A DNA stretch of 64,000 bases from Atrichornis clamosus. Taxonomy: Eukaryota; Chordata; Aves; Passeriformes; Menuridae. The position numbers and the translations under genes are program-made. The stretch's first letter is position 1. The number at the start of each line of letters is the position of its first letter. The stretch spans positions 7,899 through 71,898 of the forward strand of contig WBMZ01003446.1 in NCBI GenBank assembly GCA_013400975.1, written 5' to 3'. This document shows positions 29,801-38,064 of this stretch, piece after piece. The notes under the pieces were generated by a model that worked only from the letters and a program-made list of their open reading frames with translations, did not search any database and was not told the origin of the DNA.

Positions 29801-32800
29801 GCTTCTGCTCATTTCTATTCTTATTTTAAATATTACTTTCCACTGTTTCTCCTTGCCCACAATGATGCATCACACCCATATTATCCAAATTAACCCCCCC
29901 CCCCCAATCTTTCCCTTATAAACTTGAGGTGTAGGATAAATGTACAAATTTTGCCAATTCCCCATCCTTCCCTCATGCTCACACCTGGTACCTGCAGTTC
30001 TTTACCACGGCAGGGGAGATTCATCTGACCTGACCTCAAAAGTCCAGGTCAGCCAAAAAATATGGGCAAACCTGCAGTAACTCACCTCAGGCTCCCTATA
30101 AAATCCTTGAGCAACACACACAGTTTTAGGACAATGTTCATCTGACCTATTTTAAATAGCAGGAGATGAGTCACAAAACAAAAAAATAAGCCCCCTTATT
30201 CCTCTGCCTGTCTAAAAGTAATTCAAGGTGAGGCTGACTATGCTGAAGTCATGTCAAGTTAGATAAGGTTCATCTCCCTTTTACGATGAAATCAGATCTT
30301 TCCAAACCTCCAAACTGACACATCTGGCTGAGCATTCAGATTAAAGCCAACCAGTTTTGCTGTTGCTTCCCTGGCTCTAAAAGTCACCATGAAATATCAT
30401 TTAGAGCTGTAGAAGCAAGAGAGAAACTGAAAAACAACCTTCAGTAGAATCAGAGAATTGTCAAGGTTGGAAGAGATTTTAAGATCAGCAAGTCCAAGCA
30501 TCAAGTGGTGACAGAGAAGCAGCAGAGCTGTTTCTCTTCACCAGCCAAGGAGCAGCTCCCTCCATTCTTTTTACTTCATCTTTAAGGAGTAAGAGCCTGT
30601 CTCATTTCCTGCAGACCTTGGATTATCTGAAGGGTAAAGCCACTGAGCTTCTTTAGAAATACGAGTGTGTCTCAAGAGTGCCTGCAGGAGAGAAAGCCTC
30701 AGCAAATGTTACACCCATGTAGGTAAGAAATCTTTCACACTATGGAAGCATAAAAAGAACTTCTGAAACTTCTTGACTCGTTCTCTTTCGTCCTTCCCTT
30801 TCTCTGCATTTTCACACGTGTTTAAATCAGTTATCCCTGCACACAACTGACTCCCAGGATCCTCAACAGAAGCACGGGCAGTGTGTAAAAACAATGTTAC
30901 CACTGAGACACTGCTGCTGTCCTCCCTCCTGCCCATTCACCTTCACAACTGACTGCAGGAAAAATGAGGCTTTTATGTGAGAAACGAAACACCTCCCCCA
31001 ACGCTGATAACACTCACCAATATTTATGTTTTGGGATGTAAGAGACCAAGTAACCGCAGGAGTTCAGGGAATAGTTACTGACATCTTATTTGCCAGGCTT
31101 CCTTTTGGAAAAACATTCCCCTGCCGCATCATCCTTAATTTCAGATAACAGACACAGATGAGCACTGGGGATGATTTGCTCCACCAATTCTTAAGCTCCT
31201 AAAACGATTAAGTCCATAAAATACCACAGCAGATGGACTCATGGATCAGCTGAAAGCTTTTCCCTTGGTTTCTACTCTGCTGCCACATATTTTGGCAATT
31301 CTGTACCTGAGTAAGAGTCTCAGGTAGGTGTTCATCAGTTCAGTGTGTTCATCTAGGTCAAGATAAAAGATCAAAGCCCACCTCTCACTCTAATTATTTC
31401 ATATTTTCCCTTTTGAGAAAAGCATTTTGAAGGCCTCTGGCTCTTGACTCAACAGGAATCGTGATGAAACAGTGAAGGCAGAAATGTGAAACTCCTGTTC
31501 CAGAGCAATATTCAGCTTCTTGCCTCTGAAGAGGAAAAAACATGGCTGCCCCTAAAAATAACTTAATTTGCCAAATGTTGTCCCAATTTTGGATTTAACA
31601 AAGTTTTTGGTATTGTTCCTCACAAAGTCCTTCTGGATAACCTGCCCAGCACACAGCTGGACAAGTCCATCACACACTGGCTGAACAATTGGCTCATGGG
31701 CCAGGCTCAAAGGGTTGTAGTAAATGGGGTGACACTGGGCTGGTGACACATCACCAGTGGGGTCCCAGGGCTCAGGGGCTTAGGGCCAGGGCTCTTTAAT
31801 GTTTTTATAAATGATCTGGGTGCAGGAATTCAGTGTACATTGAGTAAACGTGCTGATGATAGTAAACAAGGTGGAGTTGTTGACTTGCTTGGGGATAGAG
31901 AGGCCCTACAGAGAGATCTGGATGGACCTGAGAGCTGGGCAATCACCAAACGTATGGAATTTGATAAGAGGACACATTGGATTCTCCACCCGGGAAAGGG
32001 AAATGGTGAAAAGTCTCAGGGACAAGGCTGAGAGTGGCTGAGGGCACTTGGCTTGTCCAGCTGCAGCAGAGGAGGCAGAGGTCAGACCTCACCAGGGGCT
32101 GCAGCTCCTCCCAAGGGGAAGTGCAGGGGCAGCTCCAATCTCTGCTCCCTGGGACCAGGGACAGGACCCAGGGAAGGGCTGGAGCCGTGCCAGAGGGGGT
32201 TTAGGTGGATATCAGGAAAAGGTTCTTCCCCCAGTGCAGTGGTCACGGCTCAGGGCTGCCTGAGCTAAGGATGTCACTCTCAGACATCTGGTTTAGTTTT
32301 AGGTCCTGTGAGGAGCCCAGAGTTGGACCTCGTGGTTCTTATGGTCCCTTCCAACTCGAGCTATTCCATGACTCCATAATCCTATGGATTTTCCTTCCTT
32401 TTGAAAACTCTGTAGAATTAAGGTTTAGCAACAGCAGCAAAGGCATGGGAGGCTTTTATGGGGGAACAACAGAGGTTTCCTTCTGAATTCTGCAGGAACT
32501 GCCTCCTCCCACCCCTCTTACCTCAGTGACCACAACTGCTCCTGTACCTCGTACTCTGAGGAGGAGTTTGATGTTCAAAGAGATGGGACACAAACAACAT
32601 CCACCTTGTTTCTTGGGCAGAAGGAGAGGACACATTTCCTAAGTGTTTTCCATAAAAATCCTTTCCTTTCTTTCTGTCTCTGTATATTCCAAAGTCATAC
32701 AAAAGACACCACCACCAATTACTTCCCCAAATCCAAGGGAAGGGCACGGTCAAGGCCTTTAAATAAAAGCTTTGACTCAGAAAATATTCTAAAACTTGTG

Positions 32801-33277
32801 ACCTCCTGTTTCTATAAAAGCTTTCTAGCTGCTCTGGAGTGAGTAACCAGCATCCTGAGGGGTTTTTTGATGCAAAAATTGAATTAACTTAGCAGTATAA
32901 AGGAAGCAAATACAATTTGAAGGAAAGCTGTGTTGGTTTCATCAGAATTTCTCACATTTCTATAAAAGATACTGACTTAGCTCCTTCCATTATAACCTAA
33001 TATTTTTCTTGAGTGAATTTTCTATTTTTCCAAGCGCTGTAAATTACAGAAAAGTTCATAACAACACAAATATCATAAACAAATGACAAAAGATTCCCCT
33101 GATACTGTACCTTATTGAGTTTGCCAAGGGAAGAGATAAGATCTGCCCATTCACTCGATGATTCAAAGTTTCTCAAAGCTTTCTCAATTGCTGAAGAATA
33201 ATTCCTGTATCTGTAATCACCAAGTAAATCCTGCTCTTCTGGATCCATCTTCGGTTCTCATAGCAAGATGGAAACTC
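503..33277 (-). CDS. DOP1B: DOP1B (DOPEY2), DOP1 leucine zipper-like protein B; 3' end beyond the left edge
   Basis: Dopey family protein. Family members act with MON2 on endosome and trans-Golgi membranes in retrograde traffic. The reading frame was rebuilt through 31 coding exons whose AG/GT borders and phases all fit. In transcript order they are 33248-33111 (ATG at 33248), 25219-25038, 24952-24782, 22965-22776, 22182-22084, 21075-20952, 20438-20338, 19909-19795, 17690-17570, 17134-17015, 16441-16336, 16252-16061, 14946-14262, 13030-12762, 12542-12390, 11654-11554, 10951-10761, 8856-7260, 6720-6609, 6236-6048, 5872-5747, 5184-5050, 4645-4590, 4275-4171, 4084-4018, 3238-3097, 2886-2804, 2612-2503, 1797-1651, 1343-1282 and 631-503. 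They sum to 6,118 coding bases (about 2,039 codons), against about 2,300 residues in human DOP1B, so roughly 260 C-terminal residues are missing off the window. No frameshift or internal stop was seen. The assignment rests on remembered similarity to DOP1B over every exon plus conserved synteny with CBR1 and SETD4. Confidence 0.96.
1888..2165 (+). mobile_element. CR1 LINE 3' fragment
   Basis: Family text gggtgcccagagaagctgtg through to the tail near 2150. Opposite strand to DOP1B, in the intron 1798-2502. Confidence 0.85.
3097..6720 (-). CDS. DOP1B: DOP1B coding exons 19-26
   Basis: Eight closely spaced exons: 6720-6609, 6236-6048, 5872-5747, 5184-5050, 4645-4590, 4275-4171, 4084-4018 and 3238-3097 (112, 189, 126, 135, 56, 105, 67 and 142 bp), about residues 1552-1862. 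Diagnostic text includes [80 protein letters not shown] and [20 protein letters not shown]. Introns here are short (86 bp to 0.9 kb). The 404-bp intron 4646-5049 carries a CR1 fragment starting 57 bp from the upstream edge of the 4645 acceptor; the other introns show nothing notable. Confidence 0.95.
4702..4848 (-). mobile_element. CR1 LINE internal fragment
   Basis: Family text (cctggccttggacacttgca, then the CR1 ggaggaattccttccca block) without the 3' tail, inside a 404-bp DOP1B intron. Confidence 0.8.
7260..8856 (-). CDS. DOP1B: DOP1B giant 1,597-bp exon 18
   Basis: The largest exon in the window, about residues 1020-1552. It starts with [11 protein letters not shown] after an acceptor ending tttttttcag, passes through about 130 residues of acidic, Ser/Glu/Asp-rich low-complexity sequence ([20 protein letters not shown] and following), then returns to helical text: [60 protein letters not shown]. 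It ends KASDKTSA with a split Ser codon (AG|C). No stop or shift in 532 codons. The acidic stretch is probably disordered (inference from composition). Confidence 0.96.
8911..8958 (-). mobile_element. Short CR1 tail
   Basis: About 48 bases of tail (ttttgggttggaagggacct) only. Confidence 0.6.
9390..10135 (-). mobile_element. CR1 LINE, about 0.75 kb
   Basis: Tail at the low end (gttggaaaagacttccaaga), followed by the 3' UTR and then the end of the CR1 reading-frame region (ggttgttgtgacccaagggc, then the block ending ccatggatccagcctg). It lies in DOP1B intron 8857-10760 in sense direction; the rest of that intron shows nothing recognisable. Confidence 0.85.
10761..13030 (-). CDS. DOP1B: DOP1B coding exons 14-17
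   Basis: Exons 13030-12762 (269 bp), 12542-12390 (153 bp), 11654-11554 (101 bp) and 10951-10761 (191 bp) encode about residues 782-1019. Strongly conserved text includes [60 protein letters not shown] and [20 protein letters not shown]. The 13030 acceptor ends in gaggag rather than YAG, behind a good pyrimidine tract; the split Gly codon G|GT and the following CDPS text support it. Confidence 0.94.
12583..12613. repeat. (AAT)n microsatellite
   Basis: tattattaataataataata-type run in a DOP1B intron. Confidence 0.8.
13168..13330 (-). mobile_element. CR1 LINE 3' fragment
   Basis: Tail (caggtttgggttggaaggga) and following family text, 138 bases from the DOP1B acceptor at 13030. The remainder of intron 13031-14261 holds nothing recognisable. 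Confidence 0.85.
14262..14946 (-). CDS. DOP1B: DOP1B 685-bp coding exon 13
   Basis: A single exon for about residues 554-782. It opens with an acidic, probably disordered linker ([16 protein letters not shown], then [20 protein letters not shown]), passes through a helical stretch around [20 protein letters not shown], has a basic/acidic run ([19 protein letters not shown]), and ends [10 protein letters not shown], the final Gly codon being split G|GT. It begins in phase 0 after ttgcag. The sequence is less conserved than its neighbours in the parts I can recall, which is typical of the Dopey middle region. Confidence 0.92.
15656..15980 (-). mobile_element. CR1 LINE 3' fragment
   Basis: Tail at the low end, then the full 3' UTR text to about 15980, in DOP1B intron 14947-16060; the rest of that intron shows nothing. 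Confidence 0.85.
16061..17690 (-). CDS. DOP1B: DOP1B coding exons 9-12
   Basis: Exons 17690-17570 (121 bp), 17134-17015 (120 bp), 16441-16336 (106 bp) and 16252-16061 (192 bp) encode about residues 374-553. Diagnostic text includes [40 protein letters not shown] and [20 protein letters not shown]. Split codons AG|T (Ser) and AG|A (Arg) join cleanly. The donor after 17015 is GTGTTT, which departs from consensus. The exons are alpha-helical and leucine-rich in character, as expected of the HEAT/armadillo-like body of Dopey proteins; that fold statement is inference from family knowledge. Confidence 0.93.
16702..16742 (-). mobile_element. Short CR1 tail
   Basis: tcatagaatcagagttggaa and the next 20 bases are CR1 tail sequence only. 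Confidence 0.55.
18799..19540 (-). mobile_element. CR1 LINE, about 0.74 kb, subfamily with the cacgtccccaggggcc block
   Basis: Tail at 18799, then 3' UTR and reading-frame-end text. About 96% alike by eye to the copy at 54,670-55,000 over some 325 bases. One ambiguous base (n) at 18887 in a C-rich run. Lies in DOP1B intron 17691-19794 in sense direction; the remaining 17.7-18.8 kb is AT-rich with no feature seen. Confidence 0.88.
19795..22182 (-). CDS. DOP1B: DOP1B coding exons 5-8, end of Dopey N-terminal domain
   Basis: Exons 22182-22084 (99 bp), 21075-20952 (124 bp), 20438-20338 (101 bp) and 19909-19795 (115 bp) encode about residues 228-373. Recognisable stretches are [40 protein letters not shown] and [20 protein letters not shown]. 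The donor of the third exon is GTTGGT, weaker than its neighbours, but the joined frame ([14 protein letters not shown]) matches the family, so the call is kept. Intron 21076-22083 contains a CR1 tail. Confidence 0.94.
21257..21690 (-). mobile_element. CR1 LINE 3' fragment
   Basis: Tail (ggatggtttgcattggaagg) and continuous family text up to the block aggtcaccccaaagcttctc, in DOP1B intron 21076-22083. Confidence 0.87.
22776..25219 (-). CDS. DOP1B: DOP1B coding exons 2-4, Dopey N-terminal domain
   Basis: Three exons, 25219-25038 (182 bp), 24952-24782 (171 bp) and 22965-22776 (190 bp), encode about residues 47-227. The text includes [20 protein letters not shown] and [18 protein letters not shown], hallmark stretches of the conserved Dopey N-terminal domain (Pfam Dopey_N). 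Split codons close exactly: AG|C gives Ser at the 2/3 junction and AG|A gives Arg at the 3/4 junction. The 24952 acceptor reads ttggatgaaaag, with its pyrimidine tract set slightly upstream. Intron 22966-24781 carries two CR1 pieces and is otherwise unremarkable AT-rich sequence. Confidence 0.94.
23098..23188 (-). mobile_element. CR1 LINE 3' fragment, short
   Basis: Tail and about 60 bases of adjoining CR1 sequence. Confidence 0.75.
23505..23650 (+). mobile_element. CR1 LINE 3' fragment
   Basis: Ends with the tail (ccgttccatgattccatgag). Antisense to DOP1B, and about 300 bases from an oppositely oriented fragment at 23098. Confidence 0.85.
25592..25800 (-). mobile_element. CR1 LINE 3' fragment
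   Basis: Tail followed by about 180 bases of family text. In the large DOP1B intron 25220-33110. Confidence 0.85.
26817..26836. repeat. (TA)n microsatellite, short
   Basis: tatatttatatatatatata run. Confidence 0.7.
27115..27420 (-). mobile_element. CR1 LINE 3' fragment
   Basis: Tail at 27115 and continuous 3' UTR text to about 27420. Confidence 0.87.
29091..29283 (-). mobile_element. CR1 LINE 3' fragment
   Basis: Tail (ggaatggtttgggctggaaa) and about 170 bases of 3' UTR. Confidence 0.85.
29894..29905. repeat. Poly-C run (12 C)
   Basis: Twelve consecutive C in AT-rich intronic sequence. Confidence 0.9.
30446..30512 (-). mobile_element. Short, diverged CR1 tail
   Basis: agaattgtcaaggttggaag followed by text like the CR1 end (aagatcagcaagtccaagca). 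Confidence 0.55.
31590..32390 (+). mobile_element. CR1 LINE with remnant of the reverse-transcriptase end of ORF2
   Basis: Translating the plus strand around 31,800-32,020 gives text like the CR1 reverse transcriptase, with the catalytic-site remnant [14 protein letters not shown] and then [13 protein letters not shown]. The usual F-ADD Phe is replaced and the frame breaks on both sides, so it is dead. It ends in CR1 tail text (cccttccaactcgagctatt) by 32,390. It is the most complete CR1 coding relic in the window and lies antisense to DOP1B. Confidence 0.85.
33111..33277 (-). CDS. DOP1B: DOP1B first coding exon with start codon
   Basis: Codes for residues 1-46, beginning [15 protein letters not shown], which is the conserved Dopey N-terminus. 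The ATG lies at 33248-33246. The exon seems to begin at 33277 after an acceptor ending in CAG, leaving 29 bases of 5' UTR here, so the cap site must be in an upstream non-coding exon. The donor GTACAG follows 33111 and the exon ends in phase 0 (LNK|ALQ). Confidence 0.93.
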
Positions 33278-35285
33278 CTGGTAAACTAAAAGGTGCAAAG
33301 AGTTACAAAAATAACCCACAGAATTTCAGTTCTGGCACACCTGAAGTGCTGTAAGATAATAAATATGTAGAAGCACTGACAGAGTACAATAAACAGGTCA
33401 CCAGATCAAATTTCAACACAAAGTTAAAAATAATTCCCTGGGCATGACTGTAACTCCCCACTGCCTCTTCCAAAAGCTTGGCAGTCACATTTTCCTGTTT
33501 ATGGAAGGTGTTTTTCCCTTCCATGCACGTGGATGTCACACAATAACAAAGGAAAGGATTACAAAGTCTCACTCTGAAGAGCCAAAGCACTGACAAGGAC
33601 TTGGGGAGCTGGAAACAGTTTTTGTAAGTCATCACCTGGAGCAGTGGAATGGGAAACATTTCCTATCAAAATACAACTTTCCAGAGGAATCCTGCTGGAG
33701 GGCTCTCAGCCCACAGCAGAAGGAGCTCTCAGAGCTCTGCATCTCACTTGGCAGCAGCAGATGCTGAACTACAAGGCCAAGGTGTTGTGCCAAAATGCCA
33801 AGCTATGCATTATAATCTTCCTTTATTTCAACAAAAAGTATATTTTTAAGGAGGAAAAATAAGTCATTCAGATTTTCCCATATTTTGCAAGGCATTTAAA
33901 TTAAAAATCCAACATACACCTGGTTTAGAACAATGGAGAACAAGCATAGTTGGATTTTCCATACAGAAAAATCCTTCCTTCTCTCCTTCGCTGTCTCTGA
34001 CACCAGTTCTCCTGTCAGAAAACATAAAAATATTCTTCTAGAGTATTTTAAATATTCTTAGGTTTAGGAACAGCAGGTTTAGGTCAATCTCTGCTACATC
34101 ACTGGTACAGAAAAGAAAGCACAGCTCTACAAGAAAACATTTGGCATTTCTGAAAGACATCTGCGTCCAGTTTCCTGCTGTTAGGACACAAAAATAAACC
34201 TAAGCCAACCTCTCTATCCTTTAAAACATTAAATATGTTTTAATAAATAACAATATCAATAGAAGGGTTTTGGTAGGAAACTCTCAGAGAAACAGAAAAA
34301 TGCTGGATGAATCCAAAAAAAGAGAAAGGGTTTTAAATGCAAGTTTAAGCCACTTTTGCATTTCCCTAAGCAGTCACTACCAGTAAAACCACTCTGTGCC
34401 ATCCAGCCTAGATCCACCTCTGTGGAAAAAGAAAATTATCATACAATGTCATCAGGGCCAGATTTGGTTGGTTGGATTTGTTTGTTTGGCTACAGCAAGG
34501 GTTTAATTTTGTTTTTACCAGGATCTTTGCAGTGCTCCTCACAGCAGAGAGAGTGAAATCCCACTGCTTTGCAGGGAATAACATTTAACTGGGATACAGC
34601 TCTTGTTCCAAAAAGGATTTTTAAAAACCCCCGAAAGTCAATTCTCCCATAAAACCCAACAAAGTGGAAAACTTGCAAGATACTGTCAGCAAAAATTAAG
34701 AGTAATCTGACATAAACACTGCCCCTGCCAGGGCAAGAAATTGAACCTTATTTCCCTCATCTCATCTAAGTATCTTAATCACTGGATTGTTTCATACTCC
34801 TTAGAACAAAGCAGGAGCTAGGAAGTTATTCCAGCAGCTCTCTGCCAAGTCAGGGCTGCTGCCACTTCCATAAAGAAGAGATTTGTCCGGATCACTTAGA
34901 GTCAGGCAGCTGCTTTGCTGACAGGACACATCACTTCTTAAGACATTTTATTTGGATTTTTGCCGTGAAAAGACAGGTAAGTAGTTTATTTCCACCCAGA
35001 AAAGTAGGGATGGAAGTAAGGATTTCATGTGGATTGATACTTATGCACCTGAGCTGCCAGATGTCAGCAAGGTTTGACAAAATCCAATATTCTAAATACA
35101 GCCAATAGATTGTGTTTGTGTTGGATACAGAAGCAGGAAGTTTAAAAAAAATTTTAAGAACCCCAACAATAAAAAAACAAACAAAAGCCACTTGCCAGTG
35201 ACCTTTAGGCATGTCTCCCAAATCCCGTGTCAAAAACTTCCTTAGTAAATCCTGATGTAAATAATTATTCATCAACTTCCAGCAT
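33278..35285. other. DOP1B 5' UTR intron: nothing recognised
   Basis: AT-rich sequence between the first coding exon and the promoter region. No repeat family or exon was recognised. Confidence 0.6.
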
Positions 35286-35289
35286 GGAT

Positions 35290-35745
35290 GGTGCCAGACT
35301 TTTCAGTGGTCAGGACGAGGAGCAATGGCCATAAACTAAAACAAGAAATTCCACCTCAACATGAGGAAGAGCTTCTTTCCATGGAGGTTGGCAGAGCACT
35401 GGAGCAAGTGCTCAGGGAGAATCACGGAATATGCTGAGCTGGGAAAGATCCATCAGGATCATCCAGTCCAACCCCTGGCCCTGCCCAGGACACCCCAAGA
35501 ATCCCACCCTGTCCCTGGGAGCGTTGTCCAAAGGCTCCCGGAGCTCTGGCAGCCTTGGGGTCGTGCCCATTCCTTGGGAAGGCTACGGAGTCTCCCTCTC
35601 TGGGGACATTCCAAACCCACCTGGAGGCGTTCCTGGGTCACCTGCTCCAGGTGACCGCGCCTTGGCAGGGGGTTGGAGCGGATGCTCTCCAGAGGTCCCT
35701 TCCAACCGCAGCCATGCTGGGATTCAGGGGTTCTCTCCTGGGGCA
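35290..35745 (+). mobile_element. CR1 LINE interrupted by another CR1
   Basis: The left part runs to about 35,414 (aacatgaggaagagcttctt, then gcagagcactggagcaag). The right part resumes near 35,578 (ctacggagtctccctctctg) and ends with CR1 tail text (gaggtcccttccaaccgcag). In other CR1 copies these two parts are contiguous. Confidence 0.8.
35415..35590 (-). mobile_element. CR1 LINE fragment nested in the 35,290-35,745 copy
   Basis: Starts with a CR1 tail in reverse (gaatcacggaatatgctgag, then gatcatccagtccaacccct) and ends around ggtcgtgcccattcc. Confidence 0.8.
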
Positions 35746-35840
35746 GGTGAACGCGGCGCTCCCGAAGGACCAGCGCTGCCCCCTCAGCCGGGTCCCCCGC
35801 CCCTCCCCTGCCCTCCCGTCCCCTCCCCTCCACCCCGTAC

Positions 35841-35935
35841 CTGCGGAGGGCCCCGCACACCTCCCGAGGCGTCGGCGGCGACGTGTCCGAGCCCGGGCGG
35901 CGGCGCGGGGCGGGAGCGGCTCCCGCAGTCCCTAT
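35841..35935 (-). other. DOP1B: Probable non-coding first exon of DOP1B (right limit approximate)
   Basis: Read on the minus strand, a strong donor CCTCCGCAG|GTACGGGG ends an exon at 35841 inside the CpG island. It would splice over 2.6 kb to the acceptor before 33277. Only the donor is visible; the cap site and therefore the right limit are guesses. Confidence 0.45.
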
Positions 35936-36080
35936 GGAAACCCGGCCCTATGGAAAACCGCCCCCGCCCGCGCCGTGAGGGCCGCAGTGGGGCGGCACCA
36001 CCGCGCGCGGCGCGGGGAGCGCCACGGCATCGCCCGGCGCGGGAGGGCTCCGGGTGTCCCCGATGAGCGGTGATCGCTCT

Positions 36081-36146
36081 CGTTGTCACCCGCTGTCGTT
36101 GTCACCCGCTGTCGTTGTCACCCTTCTCCCGGTGTCACCCGCTGTC
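36081..36146. repeat. 16-bp GC-rich tandem repeat, about 3.5 units
   Basis: The unit cgttgtcacccgctgt repeats at 36081-36096, 36097-36112 and in part from 36113, with a degraded copy following (tgtcacccgctgtcg). It lies inside the CpG island upstream of DOP1B. Confidence 0.85.
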
Positions 36147-36300
36147 GCGTCGTCGAGAACCACAGCGCGCCGCGCGACATCTGCCTCTCCCCCCCTCCGC
36201 GGGGAGATGGTACAGCCCCGCGAGCGGACCGGGGCGCCGGGCGCCCCCTGGCGGCGCGGGCGGGGACGGCGGCTCCGCGCTCTCCCCGCGGCCGCTCCGC

Positions 36301-36342
36301 GCCGGGAGAGCCCCGGGAAGCGCCGGGAGAGCCCCGGGAAGC
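36301..36342. repeat. 21-bp perfect tandem duplication in CpG island
   Basis: Positions 36301-36321 and 36322-36342 are identical, with the core gggagagccccgggaagc, and a third unit begins (gccgga) before diverging. Confidence 0.9.
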
Positions 36343-36770
36343 GCCGGAGCATCGGCACCGCGGCAGGGCCGCTCCCTTCTCCCGCCGCACCGGCCCCGGT
36401 GGTGTGGAAACAAGGACAAGCTCGGCTGTCCCCGCCGCGCAGCGAGGGCCGGGACCTGCCGTGCAAGTAGAGAAGCGCTTCCAGCTTCGCTCCTGGTCCA
36501 GCTGCTTTTAGGCAAGAGGCGTTTTCGGGGAATTTTGAGGAGCTGGGTTTCACGGGGGTCGGATGTCGCATTTAGAGTGGGTTCGAGCTCGACAGAAGGA
36601 GCCATCTGTTCGCTGCAAAAGGCTTGGGATAAAGTTGTTGTGCTGGATTTTTAGTCCTCTGACAGCAAACTAAAGGAACAAACAAAACAAAGGCAGAATA
36701 TCCATGGGAAGTAAAAGACATCATCGTGCCTGACAAGGATTTATATACTGTGGAACCATTTAACTTCGCT

Positions 36771-36865
36771 TTCTCTTCCCATTCTCTTTCCCCTTCCCTT
36801 CTTTTTTCCTTTCCGTTCCCTTCCCTTCTTCTCTCCCCTTCCCCCTTTCTCTTCGCTCATTTTTT
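36771..36865. repeat. Polypyrimidine tract
   Basis: About 95 bases composed nearly wholly of C and T on the plus strand (cttcgctttctcttcccatt and onwards), immediately outside the CpG island. Confidence 0.8.
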
Positions 36866-37734
36866 ATATTTTTGCTTTGACATGCAGGCAGAAATTCCTA
36901 GTTGTTCAAAGCAGCTGGGAAAAAAAAAAAGGAAGGTAAATCCCACATGTTCAGTTATTCAAGGTGAGAGAAGGGAAACTGTTCAGATTTTCATGGATAC
37001 TGTTTCAGCAATGACCTCCAATAAGTTACTTTAAGTATTAAGTAATACATGAAGTACATTACTGAAGTACATTAATTACATTGTTACACTAATACACTGT
37101 TTTATTTTCTAGACACCACCCACCTTCTCCCTTCCCAACTAGATTGTAAGAATATAATCTTTCTAAACTGCAATGCCACCAAATTAAGTTCCAGCTTCTA
37201 AATTTTAGAATTATTCTCAGAAATGCAGGTCAGTGCTTTTGAGCCTGTGCCTGAGTGAGCAAAGAACTTGTATTTTTGATGATGTCCTTAAGACATTAAA
37301 ATACAAAATATAGCATTTTATTTGGGATGTTTTTCAATTAGTTTCTGAGGGGTTGCTCTCTCTCAAGAGGTTTTTTTCCTCACAAATTCATGTTCTTTGC
37401 ACCAGTTGCATGTGGTTCCTTATGTTTACCAGGGCAGCAGTGCCCTTGCTAAATTCTGGCCGTTGGAATGGGATTAAGTCATGGATTTACTGATGGAACC
37501 ACTTCTGGAGACAGCCAGGCTGCACTTGGATACACTGAACATTCACATCACCTTCCATGTGATGTGGCCGTAAATCTCTTTGGTTCATTCTGGGAAAGTC
37601 AACTCCAATGGTGCGTCCCTTGTCAGAGTTTTTTTTTGCACCACCTACATGTTGGGTTGTTTTACTGTAAGAGAGGAGTTCAATTAAAATTATCTATGGA
37701 CTTAAATGAATTCTCAGGAGTTCCTGTGACCTTG
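36866..37734. other. Intergenic: nothing recognised
   Basis: AT-rich sequence upstream of DOP1B between the polypyrimidine tract and the first intergenic CR1. Confidence 0.5.
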
Positions 37735-38064
37735 TCATCCAGTACCTGAAGGGGGCTCACAGGAAGGCTGGAGAGGGACTTTGGACAAGGGCCTGGACAA
37801 GGGGAAATGACCTTAAGCTGAAGGAGGGCAGGGTTAGATGGGATATTGGGATGAAATCCTCCCCTGGGAGGTGGTGAGGCCCTGGCACAGGTTGCCCAGA
37901 GAAGCTGTGGCTGCCCCTGGATCCCTGGAAGTGTCCAAGGCCAGGTTGGACGGGGCTTGAAGCAACCTGGGATAGTGAGTGGCATCTCTGGCGACAACAG
38001 ACGGCTGGAATGAGATGATCTTTGAGGTCCCTTCCATCCCAAACATTCTGTGATTCCATGATTC
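37735..38064 (+). mobile_element. CR1 LINE 3' fragment
   Basis: 3' UTR text from catccagtacctgaaggggg through to the tail tgtgattccatgattct. Confidence 0.88.

Larger units (their letters stand above)
25220..33110 (-). other. DOP1B intron 1 of the coding region (7.9 kb): content
   Basis: Between the first and second coding exons. It holds five CR1 pieces, a short TA run and a C12 run. The rest, notably 27.5-29.0 kb, 29.3-30.4 kb and 30.5-31.5 kb, is AT-rich with no gene, RNA or repeat that I recognise. Confidence 0.8.
35741..36470 (-). promoter_or_regulatory. DOP1B: CpG-island promoter of DOP1B
   Basis: Dense CpG and G+C content contrast with the AT-rich flanks. GC-box-like CCGCCC/CCCGCCC strings occur near 35958-35975. 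The island sits upstream of the first coding exon, which itself starts at a splice acceptor, so a non-coding first exon must lie upstream and this is the only island in reach. The exact start site cannot be seen. Confidence 0.7.

Noticed and set aside
35431..36654. Long open frames on both strands around the DOP1B promoter
   Set aside because: High G+C and tandem repeats explain the lack of stops. Composition is Pro/Arg/Ala-rich in all frames.
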